Source of the DNA: Octadecabacter sp. SW4
GTDB taxonomy: Bacteria > Pseudomonadota > Alphaproteobacteria > Rhodobacterales > Rhodobacteraceae
Reading direction: 5' to 3'
NCBI RefSeq assembly: GCF_008065155.1
Contig: NZ_CP042819.1
Coordinates: forward strand, 372,001-436,000
Length of the DNA: 64,000 nucleotides
Shown: piece by piece, positions 62,847 through 64,000 of the stretch
Layout: each line of letters begins with the position of its first letter
Position numbering within the stretch: the first letter of the stretch is position 1
Position numbers and translations under genes: made by a program
The notes under the pieces: generated by a model
What the model was told of the DNA's origin: nothing
Databases searched by the model: none
The model's input: the letters and a program-made list of their open reading frames with translations, nothing else

Positions 62847-64000
62847 GCAGCGCTTCCGCGCGGCCCGAGGGCCTTTCGGCCTATATCGCCGTCACGGCGG
62901 CCTATTGGGCCTTCATGCTCACGGATGGCGCGCTACGCATGCTGGTGCTGTTGCACTTTCACGCGCTTGGCTTCTCGCCCGTGCAACTGGCCTATCTGTT
63001 CGTGTTTTACGAGATCGCGGGCATGGTCACCAATCTGGCTGCCGGATGGATATCAGCGCGGTTCGGCCTGACCTCGACCCTTTACGCGGGGCTGGGCATT
63101 CAGGTGCTCGCCCTGCTGGCACTGACGCAACTGGACCCAAATTGGGCAATCGGCGCTTCCGTCGCTTTCGTGATGATGGTTCAGGGGGCGAGCGGCGTTG
63201 CAAAAGACCTCGCCAAGATGTCATCGAAATCCGCCGTAAAGATCCTCGCACCCGCAGAAGGTGACGGCCTGTTTCGCTGGGTCGCCATGCTGACAGGCTC
63301 CAAGAATGCGGTGAAAGGGATCGGCTTTCTGCTGGGCGCGGCAATGCTGGCCACATTCGGGTTCACAACTGCCGTTCTTGGTATGGCGGCGGTTCTGTTT
63401 GTCATTCTGGTCGCGGTGCTGACCGCCATGCCCACCGGGCTTCCGAAGGGGCGCAAGGGGGCGAAGTTCTCCGAGGTCTTTTCAAAATCGGCCAACGTGA
63501 ATTGGCTATCACTGGCCCGCGTGTTTCTGTTCGGCGCGCGGGATGTGTGGTTCGTCGTCGGCATCCCGATCTATTTCTACGCCGTGCTGTCCGATGGCAG
63601 CGAAGCAGGCAACCGCGCCGCCTTTTTCCTGATCGGGACGTTCATGGCGCTTTGGATCATTCTTTATGGCGCGGTGCAGGCCACGGCGCCACGCCTGCTG
63701 CGTGCCAAAACCCGCGATGAATCGCAACTGATCGGTGCAGCCCGCGGATGGGCCTGGGCCTTGGCGCTTGTTCCGGCAGCGTTGGCGGCGGCGGCCGGGG
63801 CTGCTTCGGGCCCGCAGACATGGTTGACCCTGACGCTGATTGCCGGACTGTTGGTATTTGGCGGGATATTCGCCATCAATTCGGCGCTGCATTCCTATCT
63901 GATCCTCGCCTTCACCAAGGCCGAGCGGGTCACGATGGATGTGGGCTTTTATTACATGGCCAACGCCGGGGGCCGGCTTGCAGGCACCGTATTGTCGGGC
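62843..64000 (+). CDS. arsJ: Organoarsenical efflux MFS transporter ArsJ, C-terminus beyond window
   Basis: 386 residues are visible from the GTG at 62843, running to the window edge without a stop. Many helices of an MFS carrier are seen: [20 protein letters not shown], a [20 protein letters not shown] loop, [20 protein letters not shown] and [20 protein letters not shown]. ArsJ exports 1-arseno-3-phosphoglycerate formed by the GAPDH encoded upstream. Confidence 0.93.
   Translation, partial: MSSASARPEGLSAYIAVTAAYWAFMLTDGALRMLVLLHFHALGFSPVQLAYLFVFYEIAGMVTNLAAGWISARFGLTSTLYAGLGIQVLALLALTQLDPNWAIGASVAFVMMVQGASGVAKDLAKMSSKSAVKILAPAEGDGLFRWVAMLTGSKNAVKGIGFLLGAAMLATFGFTTAVLGMAAVLFVILVAVLTAMPTGLPKGRKGAKFSEVFSKSANVNWLSLARVFLFGARDVWFVVGIPIYFYAVLSDGSEAGNRAAFFLIGTFMALWIILYGAVQATAPRLLRAKTRDESQLIGAARGWAWALALVPAALAAAAGAASGPQTWLTLTLIAGLLVFGGIFAINSALHSYLILAFTKAERVTMDVGFYYMANAGGRLAGTVLSG

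Overview
The window looks like a chromosomal segment of a marine-type alphaproteobacterium of the Rhodobacteraceae/Roseobacteraceae. The evidence is the high G+C coding style, the rpmH-rnpA-yidD...yidC-engB-argB block, an imuA-imuB-dnaE2 mutagenesis cassette, a ureDABCEFG cluster and an NMT1-type ABC transporter. No integrase, plasmid replication gene, phage module, rRNA or CRISPR array was seen.

Layout. (1) 1-8000 is conserved housekeeping: argB (partial), engB, a MOSC protein, yidC, an EAL-domain signalling protein, ttcA, a DUF3833 lipoprotein, yidD, rnpA and rpmH. (2) 7806-11378 is a compact set of TVP38 membrane protein, FAD-disulfide oxidoreductase and histidine kinase. A tRNA-Arg(ACG) follows, and straight after it a decayed IS3-family transposase marks the start of accessory DNA. 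(3) 12626-16267 is a tight five-gene operon: flavodoxin-domain protein, two DUF4386 membrane proteins, a zinc-free quinone-oxidoreductase-type MDR enzyme and a further membrane protein. (4) 17078-23974 holds a glucose-type ABC transporter (binding protein, two permeases, ATPase) with a broken glucokinase at its end and a divergent two-component system at its head. (5) 24360-29695 is imuA-imuB-dnaE2, with imuB frameshifted. (6) 29696-31755 is a debris zone with a deleted IS3-family copy, a hypothetical gene and a broken gene. (7) 31756-39650 holds an NMT1/SsuA-type ABC transporter divergent from the urease cluster.

(8) 40043-44627 is a mercury operon: merR, a MerR operator, merT, merP, merF-like, merA and a second disulfide oxidoreductase. 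(9) 44844-59381 is a copper/envelope-stress island: a Cu-type P-ATPase, a TVP38 protein, two multicopper oxidases, rhodanese, DUF302, a Met/Gly-rich EF-hand protein, a two-component system, SHOCT and DUF2933 proteins, cytochrome c, an ScsC-like thiol oxidoreductase, a CopZ-like chaperone and one Tat-type L,D-transpeptidase; a second L,D-transpeptidase (59710-60375) lies just beyond it. (10) 61003-64000 is an arsenic operon: an ArsR-ArsC fusion, an ArsJ-associated GAPDH and arsJ (cut by the window end).

The right third is therefore a multi-metal (Hg, Cu, As) resistance island. Three promoters with the 19-bp-spacer CueR architecture appear to tie its copper units together, although no cueR gene lies in the window. 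The Met/His-rich periplasmic loop of the island's histidine kinase and a direct repeat near its genes suggest a second, periplasmic copper-sensing layer. Two genes (imuB and the SHOCT protein) are each interrupted by an apparent one-base loss in a run of five G. This could be real decay or a homopolymer error in the assembly.
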